DNA of 64,000 bases, taken from positions 868,001 to 932,000 of the forward strand of contig NZ_CP025113.1 of NCBI RefSeq assembly GCF_002831585.1. The letters run 5' to 3'. This document shows, piece after piece, positions 8,119 to 16,550 of the stretch (its first letter is position 1; each line of letters starts with the position of its first letter). The translations under genes and the position numbers were made by a program. The DNA comes from Bradyrhizobium sp. SK17. Its GTDB lineage: Bacteria; Pseudomonadota; Alphaproteobacteria; Rhizobiales; Xanthobacteraceae. The notes below the pieces were generated by a model. It worked only from the letters and a program-made list of their open reading frames with translations, had not been told where the DNA came from and ran no database searches.

Positions 8119-9903
8119 TCAGTGCTTGCAGTTGGATGATTTCGGAAGCGTGCCGGCCTCGATCGCTGCGATCTGCAGCGCGATGAAGCGGCTGAAGATG
8201 CGGGCCTGCGAGAACGCGCCGCCGGTGAACCAGAGGCCGGGCTGGCCGGTACGCGTCCACATGTTGCGCAGCTCCTGCGTCGCCTCGTCGAAGCCCCAGA
8301 CCCGGCCGACGCGCGCGGCGACATCGTCGCCGAACAGTTTTCCGACCAGATGGTCGGGACCCTTGTAGCCGGTGGCGAGCACCAGCAGCTCGGCGGCGAG
8401 CAACGTGCCGTCGTTGAGCGCAAGGCCGTCTGCGGTGAAGCCGGCAATGTCGGCGGCCTGGACCAGGCGGATCTTGCCGTCGGCGATCAGCTCGGAGCAG
8501 CCGACGTTGAAATAATAGCCGCCGCCACGAGAGCGGAATTTCAAGGGCCAGCCAGTGCCGTCCTCGCCGAATTCGAGCCGGAAGCCGGCGCGCTCCAGCC
8601 GCGACAGCAGGGGTACATCGAGCCGCTTCACCTCGTCGGTGATGATCTTGTGCGCGATCTTCATCACCGGCAGCGGCACGCCGGAATTGAGAATGTCGCG
8701 CACCTCGATCGGCGGGCCGTCGCCGAGATAGGTCTTGTCGTAGAGCTGCGCCGGCTCGACATTGACCACCATGGTCGGGCTGCGCTGGACCATGGTGACG
8801 TCGGCGCCGGCGGCGTGCAGCTCCTGGCAGATGTCATGTGCGCTGGTGCCGGTGCCGAACACGACCACCGAACGCCCGGCCCATTCGCGCCCGGCGGCGA
8901 ACTGGCTGGAATGCAGCACCTTGCCGTCGAAGCGCTCGATGCCGGGGATGGTCGGGATGTTCGGCGTGCCGCTGACACTGGTCGCCAGCACGATGTGCTT
9001 CGGATGCAGCGTGCGCGGACCGTCGCCCCGTTGCAGCGTTACCGTCCAGCGTTGTGTCGCCTCGTCATAACGCGCGGCTTCGAACGAGGTCTCGGTCCAG
9101 AAGTCGAGCTCCATGATGTCGACATAGCTTTCCAGCCAGTTCGCGATCTTATCCTTCGGAATGTAGTCCGGAAAGCTCAGCGGGAACGGCAGGTAGCGGA
9201 ACAGATTGACGGGCGTCTTGTTGTGCAGCTTGAGGCCGCGATAGCGCAGCCGCCAATTGTCGCCGATGCGGCGCTCGCGATCGACGATCAAGGCGTCGAG
9301 CCCGATCCGCTTGCACTCGACCGCGGCCGCGATGCCGGCGTGCCCGCCGCCGACAATGAGGACATCGGGCTCTCGGTCCGCATAGGCGCGCGAGGCCTGC
9401 CGCTGCTCGAGCCAGTCGGGTGCGGCGAAATCGCGCGCGTGAGATTGTTCGGCGGCCTGCCCGGCGCGAGCATCACAGATGCGGTCGAAGTCGAGCATGG
9501 AGGAGAAGGTCCACGCCGCGGAATTTCCATTGGCCCCGGGAAGCAGGCGGAGCGCGCCGGTGCCGGGGCCGTTCGACGTCTCGAAGGCGAAGACGGCTTC
9601 GATCACCTCACGTCCGGCCACCACCGCGCGCCGCGGTATCAAGGCACGGTCGTCGAGACGAAAGCCGCGCGCGTTGACCGCCGCAGCGCGCGCGAGCAGC
9701 TCGGAAACGACGCTCTGTTGCCCGCTGAAGGTCGCGAAATGCCAGGAGATGCCGAAGATGTTGCGCCAGTGACTCTCGGGCGCGAACAGCCCGGCGACGG
9801 TTTCACGAGAACGGTCGGCGAGCGCCGCATCGAGCGCGGCAATCCATCGTTCGGCGACGAATTCAGGCCTGTCTTCGGTAGCCGGGTTCAGTCTGTCCAG
9901 CAT
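8119..9903 (-). CDS. Flavin-containing monooxygenase with an N-terminal NTF2/SnoaL-like domain
   Basis: The product has 594 residues. The ATG at 9903 (MLDRLNPATEDRPEF) was chosen because GAGAAAG lies upstream; the frame is open to 9963 but without family character. Residues 1-140 resemble an NTF2/SnoaL-like fold. Then comes a two-dinucleotide monooxygenase: the FAD motif VLIVGGGHAGIAA near residue 160 and the NADPH motif VVVFGTGTSAHD near residue 330, with ATGYKGPDHL towards the end. The family oxygenates ketones or soft nucleophiles using NADPH and O2. It lies between the acyltransferase fusion (75 bases upstream) and the hydrolase (14 bases downstream), probably in one transcript. The substrate is unknown. 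Confidence 0.88.
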   Translation of the reverse strand: MLDRLNPATEDRPEFVAERWIAALDAALADRSRETVAGLFAPESHWRNIFGISWHFATFSGQQSVVSELLARAAAVNARGFRLDDRALIPRRAVVAGREVIEAVFAFETSNGPGTGALRLLPGANGNSAAWTFSSMLDFDRICDARAGQAAEQSHARDFAAPDWLEQRQASRAYADREPDVLIVGGGHAGIAAAVECKRIGLDALIVDRERRIGDNWRLRYRGLKLHNKTPVNLFRYLPFPLSFPDYIPKDKIANWLESYVDIMELDFWTETSFEAARYDEATQRWTVTLQRGDGPRTLHPKHIVLATSVSGTPNIPTIPGIERFDGKVLHSSQFAAGREWAGRSVVVFGTGTSAHDICQELHAAGADVTMVQRSPTMVVNVEPAQLYDKTYLGDGPPIEVRDILNSGVPLPVMKIAHKIITDEVKRLDVPLLSRLERAGFRLEFGEDGTGWPLKFRSRGGGYYFNVGCSELIADGKIRLVQAADIAGFTADGLALNDGTLLAAELLVLATGYKGPDHLVGKLFGDDVAARVGRVWGFDEATQELRNMWTRTGQPGLWFTGGAFSQARIFSRFIALQIAAIEAGTLPKSSNCKH

Positions 9904-9978
9904 GATCGTGCTTTCTCGGGAGCAGTTGCCGTCCATCTGACAACATGCGCCCGAAAAGCACAACCATCATGCCAACAC

Positions 9979-12900
9979 TCATGCGACATGTTGCGCGAGC
10001 GGCTCCGGCTCGGCCGGCTGTTCCTCGGCCTGCACAACCGGCGCAGCCGCGAGTTCCTTGGCGAGCGCCGTCGCGCCGACATAGTCGGTCTTGCCGGTGC
10101 CGAGCAGCGGCACCTTGTCGACGACGCGGATGTCGGCAGGTACCGCGAGCTCGGAGGCGCCGACGCTCTTGGCCTGGCGCTGCATCGCTGATCGGTCGGC
10201 ATCCTTCTGCGTCGTGAGCAGCACGATGCGTTCGCCCTTGCGCTGATCGGGCAGCGTGACCGCAACCGAGATCGCCTGCGGCCACAACGTGGTCGCCATG
10301 GTCTCGACCGCCGACAGCGAGACCATCTCGCCGGCGATCTTGGCGAAGCGCTTGGCGCGGCCCTTGATCGCGATGAAGCCCTGCGCATCGATCGTGACGA
10401 TGTCGCCGGTGTCGTGCCAACCTTCGGGCAGCGGCTCCAGCACGCCGGGATTCTCGGCGCGGAGATAGCCGAGCATCACGTTCGGGCCCCTCACCGAAAG
10501 GCGGCCGCCTTCCTCGATGCCGGGGACCGGATCGAGGCGATATTGCATCAGCGGCGAGATGCGACCGACAGTGCCCTGGCGGTTGGCCATCGGCGTGTTC
10601 ATCGCGAGCACCGGCGCGGTCTCGGTGACGCCGTAGCCTTCGAGGATGCGGATGCCATAGCGCTCCATATAGACCTGCCGCGTGCGCTCCTTCACCGCTT
10701 CGGCGCCGGCGATGACGAGCCGCAGGGTGCGGAAGTCATAGGCATGCGCCGAGCGGGCATAGCCGGTGAGGAAGGTGTCGGTACCGAACAGGATGGTGGC
10801 GCCGGTCTGGTAGATCAGCTCGGGCACGATCCGGTAGTGCAGCGGCGACGGATACATGAAGATCGGGATGCCGCCGAGGAGCGGCATCATCATGCCGCCG
10901 GTCAAACCGAACGAGTGGAACACCGGCAGGACGTTGAACACCTTGTCGTCGGCATTGGCATCGACCCGCGCCAGCGCCTGCGCCGCGTTGGCGAGGATGT
11001 TGCGGTGGGATAGCACGACACCCTTCGGCGTGCCTTCCGAACCCGAGGTGAACAGGATGACCGCGGGATCGCTGGCCTTGCGCGCGACACGCGGCGCGAT
11101 GCCGGCGGGGAAGCCCGCGATCTTGTCAGCGAGGCTGATGCCCTCCCTGACATCCTCGAGATAGACCACGCGCGCCTGGCCGGCGATCGCGGCGATCAGC
11201 TTTTCGAGCTTGCCCTTCTCGATGAAGGCCTTGGAGGTCAGCACGGTCTTGACCTGCGCCGCCTTCATCGCGGCCAGCACATTGACCGGACCGGCCGAGA
11301 AGTTGAGCATCGCCGGCACCCGGCCGATGGTCTGCAACGCGAAGAACACGACGGCGACGCCGGCCGAATTCGGCAACAGCACGCCGACATTGTCGCCCAC
11401 CGCAGTGCCTTGCTCCAACTTGCGGCTCAGCACCTGTGCGCCGAGGATCAGCTTGCGATAGGTCAGCTTGGTGCCGAGCGCGTCCTCGATGATCGGCTTG
11501 CCGGTGTCGCGGTCGCGATAGGCATGGCCGAGGCCCTCGAACAGGGTCTGGTCGAGCATCGCATTCTGCACCATGGCGTCGATCATGACGTCCTGGAGCG
11601 CGGCGCCGGCGGCGTTGCGGCGCGCCTTGCCACGCAGCGCCTGGTCAATCGGCAGCTTCACCGGCGGCAGGATCGAGATCGTCACCTTGGGGAACCAGGA
11701 GCGCTTGATCTGGCCATCCTTGAGATAGCTCAGATGCGAGCGCTGCGCGCCCTCGATGCGGACCGGAACAACGACGGCATCGGCCTTGTCGGCGATCATC
11801 GCGGTGCCGTCATAGACCTTCATCAGCGAGCCGGAGAGCGTGATGCGGCCTTCCGGGAAGATCACCACCGGCTCACCGGCCGCGACCAGCTTGATCAGGT
11901 CGCGCGCGGCCAGCGGCTTGGACGGATCCATCGTGTAGTGCTTGATCATCTTCAGGAACGGCTTGGCCCACCACGCCTTGGAGATTCCGGTATCGACCGC
12001 GTAGCTCGCGTCGATCGGCAGCGTGGCGTGCAGCAGCGGACCGTCGACCAGGCTGACATGGTTGGGCGCGATCAGCATCCGCGTGCCCTCGGGCGGCAGG
12101 TTCTCCATGCCGCGGACCTCGACCCGGAACAGCGCGCGGAACAGCAACGCGCCGAAATCGCGGACGCCTTCCTTGCCCCATTTGCTCAGCACGAACCAGA
12201 CCGTGCCGAAGCTCGCAATGGCGAGGCCGAAGAAGATCCAGGCGATCGGAAGACCGATGGCTTGCAGCGCGCCGACGAACACCGCACCGGCGACCATGAA
12301 GCCGGCCTGCAAGATGTTGCCGGCGGCGATGATGCGGGCGCGCTCGGACGGCGCGGTCCAGGCCTGCACCGCAGCGAACGACGGCACCACGAACAGGCCG
12401 CCGCCGAAGGCAAACAGGAAGAAGTCGGCCAGCATGCGGAAGCCGCCAAACGAGGTCGCGAACGCAGCCGCCGTGACGTCCTTGCCGAGCGAGGTGGTGG
12501 CGATCGCAAGTGCGAGGTCGAGGCCGACCAGGCCCATCACGATGGCGCCGATCGGCACCAGCGCGAGGTTCGGCCGAACATGGCTCAGCTGCGCGGCGAA
12601 CAGCGAGCCGGCGGCGATGCCGATCGCGAACACGGCGAGGCACAGCGTGACCACGCCCTCGGTGCCGCCGACGCCCTCCTTGATCAGCGCGGGCAGCAGC
12701 GACAGCACGATCGCGCCGACCATCCAGAACCAGGACACGATCACCATGCCGTCCCACAGCCGCTGTTCGGCATAGAGCGACTTCAGCAGCCGCACCGTCG
12801 AAGTCCACGGGTTCTTGGTAATGGCAAGCTCAGGCGCGGAGGGCTGCGTCACCGGGATGCGCGAGGCGAACGCCCAGGACAGCACCGACAGACCGACCAC

Positions 12901-13425
12901 AGCGGTGCAGATCCAGCCCATGTGGCTGGCGCCGGCGACGAACAGGCCGCCCGCGATGGTGCCGATCAGGATCGCCATGAAGGTCGCGCCCTCGACCAGC
13001 GCGTTGCCGGTCGCGAGCTCCGAAACCGAGAGCTGGTCGGGCAGCATCGCATACTTCACCGGGCCGAACAGCGCAGCCACGACGCCGAACAGCGCCAATG
13101 CGACGTACAGCAGCGGGATCGAGTGCATGAAGAAACCGGCGGCGGCAAAGGCCGCGGCAAAGATCTCGAAGAATTTCAGGCGCCGCGCCACGATGGATTT
13201 GACGTAGCGGTCGGCGAGTTCGCCGCCGAGCGCAGACAACACGAAGAACGGAACAATGAACACCGCGCCGGCGAGTTGCACCAGCGCCGGCCCCTGCTCG
13301 GTCGCCACGCTATAGAGCAGCATGATGACCAGCGCATTCTTCAGCACGTTGTCGTTCAATGCCGAACAGAACTGCGACCAGAACAGCGGCGCGAAGCGGC
13401 GGGACGTCATCAATTCCTTGATCAT
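9979..13425 (-). CDS. Acyl-[ACP]--phospholipid O-acyltransferase fusion (LplT-like MFS + PlsC + acyl-CoA/ACP synthetase)
   Basis: The product has 1148 residues and three domains. Residues 1-420 form a multi-pass MFS domain resembling the lysophospholipid flippase LplT (start MIKELMTSRRFAPLFWSQF). Residues about 440-630 form a PlsC acyltransferase with NHVSLVDG (the H-X4-D motif) near 455 and FPEGR. Residues about 650-1130 form an AMP-binding synthetase with FTSGSEGTPKG near 790 and GYGVTETAP. In enterobacteria lplT and aas are separate genes acting together; here one polypeptide would flip, activate and re-acylate lysophospholipids in the inner membrane. AAGGAACCGGTC precedes the ATG. It heads a leftward run with the monooxygenase and hydrolase. 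Confidence 0.93.
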   Translation of the reverse strand: MIKELMTSRRFAPLFWSQFCSALNDNVLKNALVIMLLYSVATEQGPALVQLAGAVFIVPFFVLSALGGELADRYVKSIVARRLKFFEIFAAAFAAAGFFMHSIPLLYVALALFGVVAALFGPVKYAMLPDQLSVSELATGNALVEGATFMAILIGTIAGGLFVAGASHMGWICTAVVGLSVLSWAFASRIPVTQPSAPELAITKNPWTSTVRLLKSLYAEQRLWDGMVIVSWFWMVGAIVLSLLPALIKEGVGGTEGVVTLCLAVFAIGIAAGSLFAAQLSHVRPNLALVPIGAIVMGLVGLDLALAIATTSLGKDVTAAAFATSFGGFRMLADFFLFAFGGGLFVVPSFAAVQAWTAPSERARIIAAGNILQAGFMVAGAVFVGALQAIGLPIAWIFFGLAIASFGTVWFVLSKWGKEGVRDFGALLFRALFRVEVRGMENLPPEGTRMLIAPNHVSLVDGPLLHATLPIDASYAVDTGISKAWWAKPFLKMIKHYTMDPSKPLAARDLIKLVAAGEPVVIFPEGRITLSGSLMKVYDGTAMIADKADAVVVPVRIEGAQRSHLSYLKDGQIKRSWFPKVTISILPPVKLPIDQALRGKARRNAAGAALQDVMIDAMVQNAMLDQTLFEGLGHAYRDRDTGKPIIEDALGTKLTYRKLILGAQVLSRKLEQGTAVGDNVGVLLPNSAGVAVVFFALQTIGRVPAMLNFSAGPVNVLAAMKAAQVKTVLTSKAFIEKGKLEKLIAAIAGQARVVYLEDVREGISLADKIAGFPAGIAPRVARKASDPAVILFTSGSEGTPKGVVLSHRNILANAAQALARVDANADDKVFNVLPVFHSFGLTGGMMMPLLGGIPIFMYPSPLHYRIVPELIYQTGATILFGTDTFLTGYARSAHAYDFRTLRLVIAGAEAVKERTRQVYMERYGIRILEGYGVTETAPVLAMNTPMANRQGTVGRISPLMQYRLDPVPGIEEGGRLSVRGPNVMLGYLRAENPGVLEPLPEGWHDTGDIVTIDAQGFIAIKGRAKRFAKIAGEMVSLSAVETMATTLWPQAISVAVTLPDQRKGERIVLLTTQKDADRSAMQRQAKSVGASELAVPADIRVVDKVPLLGTGKTDYVGATALAKELAAAPVVQAEEQPAEPEPLAQHVA

Positions 13426-13724
13426 GACCGGTTCCTTGGGTTAGCGCGCACGGCGCCAGCAGTCAGGGAGTTCGCGTGGCAGAGATGGATGGGCGGGGTG
13501 ACAATGACGGAGATGCCGCAGCTTTTAGTCTTTTTCGCAATGGTTCGGTTCGAACCGGCGCACATCCGCAGCGCCGAAACGACGGGACATTGCCCGCGAG
13601 AGATGTACGAGACCTTATCCAGACTTGGGGTTGTTTGATCTCGACATCAGTTCGCGGGGACATAGTGAGTGCTTTGTTGCGGTTTCGGCGACAATTGCGG
13701 ACTGCGCACTTCAGGTCAGTTCAC

Positions 13725-13968
13725 TCAGGCCGCGGAACGGCGACCAACGGCAGTTGCGCGATTTGCAACGGCCGCCGCCAGCAGCCGACGGGCGCGGCGC
13801 GTGTCGATCCGCGCGCCGCTGCTCCAGCACGCCGGCGACGTCGCAGGCGCGGGCGATCCGCTCGATCGGCGCAGTCGCCAGATCGAACATGACGCGGCCG
13901 AAGCCCTTCACGAACTCGATCGCGTCATCGACAAAGGTGGTGGTCAATTGAAGTGCTAGGGTCTGCAT
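13725..13968 (-). CDS. Small hypothetical protein divergent from the TetR gene, probably frameshifted
   Basis: The ATG at 13968 follows a strong GGAGG eight bases upstream. The first 50 residues (MQTLALQLTTTFVDDAIEF onward, through a predicted amphipathic segment to CDVAGVLEQR) look protein-like. The literal frame then runs through an improbable C/R/S-rich tail to a stop at 13711. Adding one G near 13822 shifts to a frame reading GARIDTRRARRLLAAAVAN and ending at 13725, which looks far more like a real helix. The coordinates given are for the repaired reading. Function is unknown. It shares its promoter region with the TetR gene and is a likely target of that regulator. Confidence 0.6.
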
Positions 13969-13990
13969 GTGAGTGGCCTCCTATGCCAAC

Positions 13991-14005
13991 TTGAGCAACG
14001 CTCAA
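13991..14005. promoter_or_regulatory. Palindrome, probable TetR operator 1
   Basis: TTGAGC-AAC-GCTCAA is a perfect 6-3-6 inverted repeat in the intergenic region between the small leftward ORF and the TetR gene. It resembles the second palindrome at 14022-14034, centred 30 bases away (about three helical turns). Confidence 0.6.
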
Positions 14006-14020
14006 ATTAGTAATACGAAA

Positions 14021-14635
14021 ATGAACATTGTTCAAGAAGAATCGCGACGGGACCGGAGAAAACTTCAGCGGCGAGCTCTGCTGATCGAGATCGCGCGCCG
14101 GTACATCACCACTAAAGGATTGAGATCATTGAAGGTTCGTGATGTTGCCGAGGCTGCCGGCTGCTCGATCGGCAGCGTCTACAATGAATTCGGCGACTTC
14201 GACGGCCTGATTTTGACCGTGAACCGGGAGACCGTTCAGGCCCTGACCGCCCGGCTCAAGGCGGTTCCCGCCGACGATCCCCTGCGCCAGTTGCACGGGC
14301 TCGCCGATGCCTATCTCGGCTTCGCCACCGAGCACGCCAATCTGCTGCGCTCGCTGTTCGAGCATCGGATGGAGAACGACCGGCCGTTTCCGGAAGATAT
14401 CCTCGCGATGGTGATGGACGCGTTCGCGCTGATGCACGCACCGCTGGTGCGGCTGTTGCCCGATCGCGATCCGGACGATATCGCGCTGCTGTCGCGCATG
14501 ATGTTCTCCGCGGTCCACGGCATCATCTCGCTCGGCCTCGAGGAACGCATGGTCGCGGTGCCGCCGGACCGGCTACGCGAGCGGCTCACGCAATTCGTCG
14601 ACACGCATCTCGCCGGATTGGGCATCGCCGGCTGA
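14021..14635 (+). CDS. TetR/AcrR family transcriptional regulator
   Basis: The product has 204 residues from ATG 14021 (MNIVQEESRRDRRKLQRR). An upstream in-frame ATG at 13973 would run through operator 1 and is less likely. The N-terminal HTH (about residues 15-60) carries the TetR signature VRDVAEAAGCSIGSVYNEFG. The rest is a helical ligand-binding and dimer domain. The family represses its own and neighbouring genes until a hydrophobic ligand binds. Two similar palindromes sit in the divergent promoter region, one across this start codon, which implies autorepression. Likely targets are the divergent small ORF and perhaps the lipid gene run beyond it. Confidence 0.9.
   Translation: MNIVQEESRRDRRKLQRRALLIEIARRYITTKGLRSLKVRDVAEAAGCSIGSVYNEFGDFDGLILTVNRETVQALTARLKAVPADDPLRQLHGLADAYLGFATEHANLLRSLFEHRMENDRPFPEDILAMVMDAFALMHAPLVRLLPDRDPDDIALLSRMMFSAVHGIISLGLEERMVAVPPDRLRERLTQFVDTHLAGLGIAG
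14022..14034. promoter_or_regulatory. Palindrome over the TetR start codon, probable operator 2
   Basis: TGAAC-ATT-GTTCA is a perfect 5-3-5 inverted repeat that overlaps the chosen TetR start codon at 14021. With operator 1 it fits a loose consensus TGARC-N3-GYTCA. Binding there would block both divergent genes. Confidence 0.5.
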
Positions 14636-14641
14636 GTCCAA

Positions 14642-15061
14642 TCAGGCCCGGGTGCGCGCGATCGTGCCGGCGACGATCTGCATGGCGACGCCAAGCACCC
14701 AGCCTGTCATGATCGCCGCGGTCCAGGCGATGTCCGGCTCGCTGCGCAGCACGATCACGCCGACCGAGAAGAACGCCACCAGCGTGGCGAGGAAGGTGCC
14801 GACCGCGCTGAGCAACTCCGCCGCGTCGATCTTGCGCGTAGAGGCCGAGTCCTTCGGGTGAAACAGCTTCGGCGGTGTATCGATGCCGAGATAGAATCCG
14901 ATCGCGCCGCCCAGCATCATGATGAGCAGGAACGCCTGCGACGTCAGCGCCGAGACGCTCGAGCCGACATGGATGGCGACGAACAGGCCGCTCGCGGCTC
15001 CCGCCAGGGCAAGCCCGAAGCGCTCCAGCACATGGGCAAATTTTCTGACGCGGCTGCGCAT
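14642..15061 (-). CDS. Conserved hypothetical membrane protein, four predicted helices
   Basis: The product has 139 residues with hydrophobic stretches at about 12-32, 38-60, 82-105 and 113-133. A charged cytoplasmic loop with HPKDSASTRKIDAAE joins helices 2 and 3. The ATG at 15061 follows GAGGCAGAGCA. No catalytic motif is visible and the function is unknown. It converges with the TetR gene, whose stop is only 6 bases from its own. Confidence 0.75.
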   Translation of the reverse strand: MRSRVRKFAHVLERFGLALAGAASGLFVAIHVGSSVSALTSQAFLLIMMLGGAIGFYLGIDTPPKLFHPKDSASTRKIDAAELLSAVGTFLATLVAFFSVGVIVLRSEPDIAWTAAIMTGWVLGVAMQIVAGTIARTRA

Positions 15062-15266
15062 TGCTCTGCCTCATCAACGAATTGCGCCGTCGTTCAGGCT
15101 AGGCCTTTTCGTTGCATCGCGATAGTGCTCCCCACTCACATGACTGCGACCGGCGCCACACTCTGCGGTTACTGCAACCAGTTACACCGATCCACAGGGG
15201 GATCGGATCAACGCATGCGGCGCATTCCGCCTGCGCATGACGTCGATTGTCCGACCTCACATGACA

Positions 15267-15292
15267 ACGGGGCAGCCTCGCCGCTGCCCCGT
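15267..15292 (-). terminator. Hairpin after the LLM oxidoreductase gene
   Basis: ACGGGGCAGC and GCTGCCCCGT form a perfect 10-base-pair stem with a CTCGCC loop, about 20 bases beyond the stop of the leftward LLM gene. The T-tract on the minus strand is poor, so termination is likely but not certain. Confidence 0.55.
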
Positions 15293-15313
15293 GTTCTTTC
15301 TCACCGTCAAAAG

Positions 15314-16414
15314 CTAGGCCGCGCGGCCAACCGATGCATCGAGATGCTTCAGTCGCGGCAGCACCTCCTGCTTGAGCAACCGCAGCGAATTGTGCCAGGC
15401 CTCGGGCTTGTGCTTGTAGTCGAAGCCGAACACCAGCAGCACGCCGAAGCCGCCGACCTCGTGATAGATCTTCTCGATCTTCTCGGTGACGGTTGCCGGA
15501 GAGCCGACGATCCAGTTGTTCCGTGCACAATATTCGACCGTGACGTCGCTGTCGGGCACGTCGGGCGAGGCTTTCAGATAATCCTTGAAGCCGAAGTGAC
15601 CGAGCAGCGGCAGGAAATATTCGCTCATCATCCGGCCCATCATGTCGCCGGTCGAGAGCTTCCAGGCCTCCGCGTCGGTGTCGGCGACGAACACTTCGCG
15701 TACCATCCGCCAGTCCTTGCGGCTCGGCTTGCGACCGGTCTTGGCGGCGCCCGCTTCTACCGAATCCCAGTGGCTGCCGACATAGGCCGGGTTCAGGTTG
15801 AGGCTCATCGGGATGAAGCCGCGCTCGCCGGCGAGCTTCAAGGTATCCGAGTTCTTCGACAGGCCGGCGACGCCGATCGGCGGATGCGGCGCTTGCTGAG
15901 GCTTGATGTGCGGCTTGAGGAAGTCGAACATCGTGTCCGGCTTGGTGACCGTCCAGAACTTGCCCTTGTGCGTCCAGGGTCCCGGCTCGGTCCACATCTT
16001 CAGGATGATCTCGAGCGCCTCGCGGGTCATGTCGCGGTTTTGCCCGGACATGCCGTCGACATTGAACATCGCCCAGTCGCTCGGCAGGCCTGATGCCGCA
16101 ACGCCAAAATTCAGGCGGCCGTTCGAGATGTGGTCGAGCATCGCGACGCGGTTGGCGAGTTCGGCGGGGTGGTGATACGGCAGCAGGAAGCCGCCCGGCC
16201 CGATGCGCAGATTCTTGGTCTGCAAAAGCGCCTGCGCCACCAAGAGATCGGGCGACGGGTGCGGCTCCCAGGGCGCGGTGTGGTGCTCGCCGATCCAGGC
16301 TTCCTGATAGCCGAGTTCATCGAGCCAGCGCAGCACTTGCAGGTCCCAGTCGTGGCCCTCTTTCAATCCGCACTCCGGCGGATGCGACGGCATCGCGAAG
16401 TATCCGAGTTCCAT
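15314..16414 (-). CDS. LLM class flavin-dependent oxidoreductase (luciferase-like monooxygenase)
   Basis: The product has 366 residues from ATG 16414 (MELGYFAMPSHPPE), which follows AGAGGAAACCC; an upstream frame extension lacks family character. The sequence matches the bacterial luciferase-like TIM-barrel family: LDELGYQEAWIGEHH near the N-terminus, then RIGPGGFLLPYHHP and NGRLNFGVAASGLPSDW in the flavin-binding region. Members use FMNH2 or F420 and oxygen to oxidise small organic substrates. It is a single gene with its own downstream hairpin and no partner reductase beside it. The substrate is unknown. Confidence 0.9.
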   Translation of the reverse strand: MELGYFAMPSHPPECGLKEGHDWDLQVLRWLDELGYQEAWIGEHHTAPWEPHPSPDLLVAQALLQTKNLRIGPGGFLLPYHHPAELANRVAMLDHISNGRLNFGVAASGLPSDWAMFNVDGMSGQNRDMTREALEIILKMWTEPGPWTHKGKFWTVTKPDTMFDFLKPHIKPQQAPHPPIGVAGLSKNSDTLKLAGERGFIPMSLNLNPAYVGSHWDSVEAGAAKTGRKPSRKDWRMVREVFVADTDAEAWKLSTGDMMGRMMSEYFLPLLGHFGFKDYLKASPDVPDSDVTVEYCARNNWIVGSPATVTEKIEKIYHEVGGFGVLLVFGFDYKHKPEAWHNSLRLLKQEVLPRLKHLDASVGRAA

Positions 16415-16550
16415 GGGTTTCCTCTCTCGCATTGTTGATGCGTGTCTTGCGCACGCGCTCCGAGAGTACCTGCCCAGGCCGCGGCAGGACAATGGCTTTG
16501 TCGCTCCATGATCCGCAGCGAGCGACGACGACTCCGTGATCGGTAACGCG

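Noticed and set aside
13541..13560. GGTTCGAACC motif resembling a tRNA T-arm
   Set aside because: No acceptor, D or anticodon arm can be built around it; it is a simple palindrome.
11410..13638. 742-codon plus-strand ORF inside the acyltransferase fusion
   Set aside because: It is highly charged and low in hydrophobic residues, with no domain; the opposite strand encodes the conserved three-domain protein.
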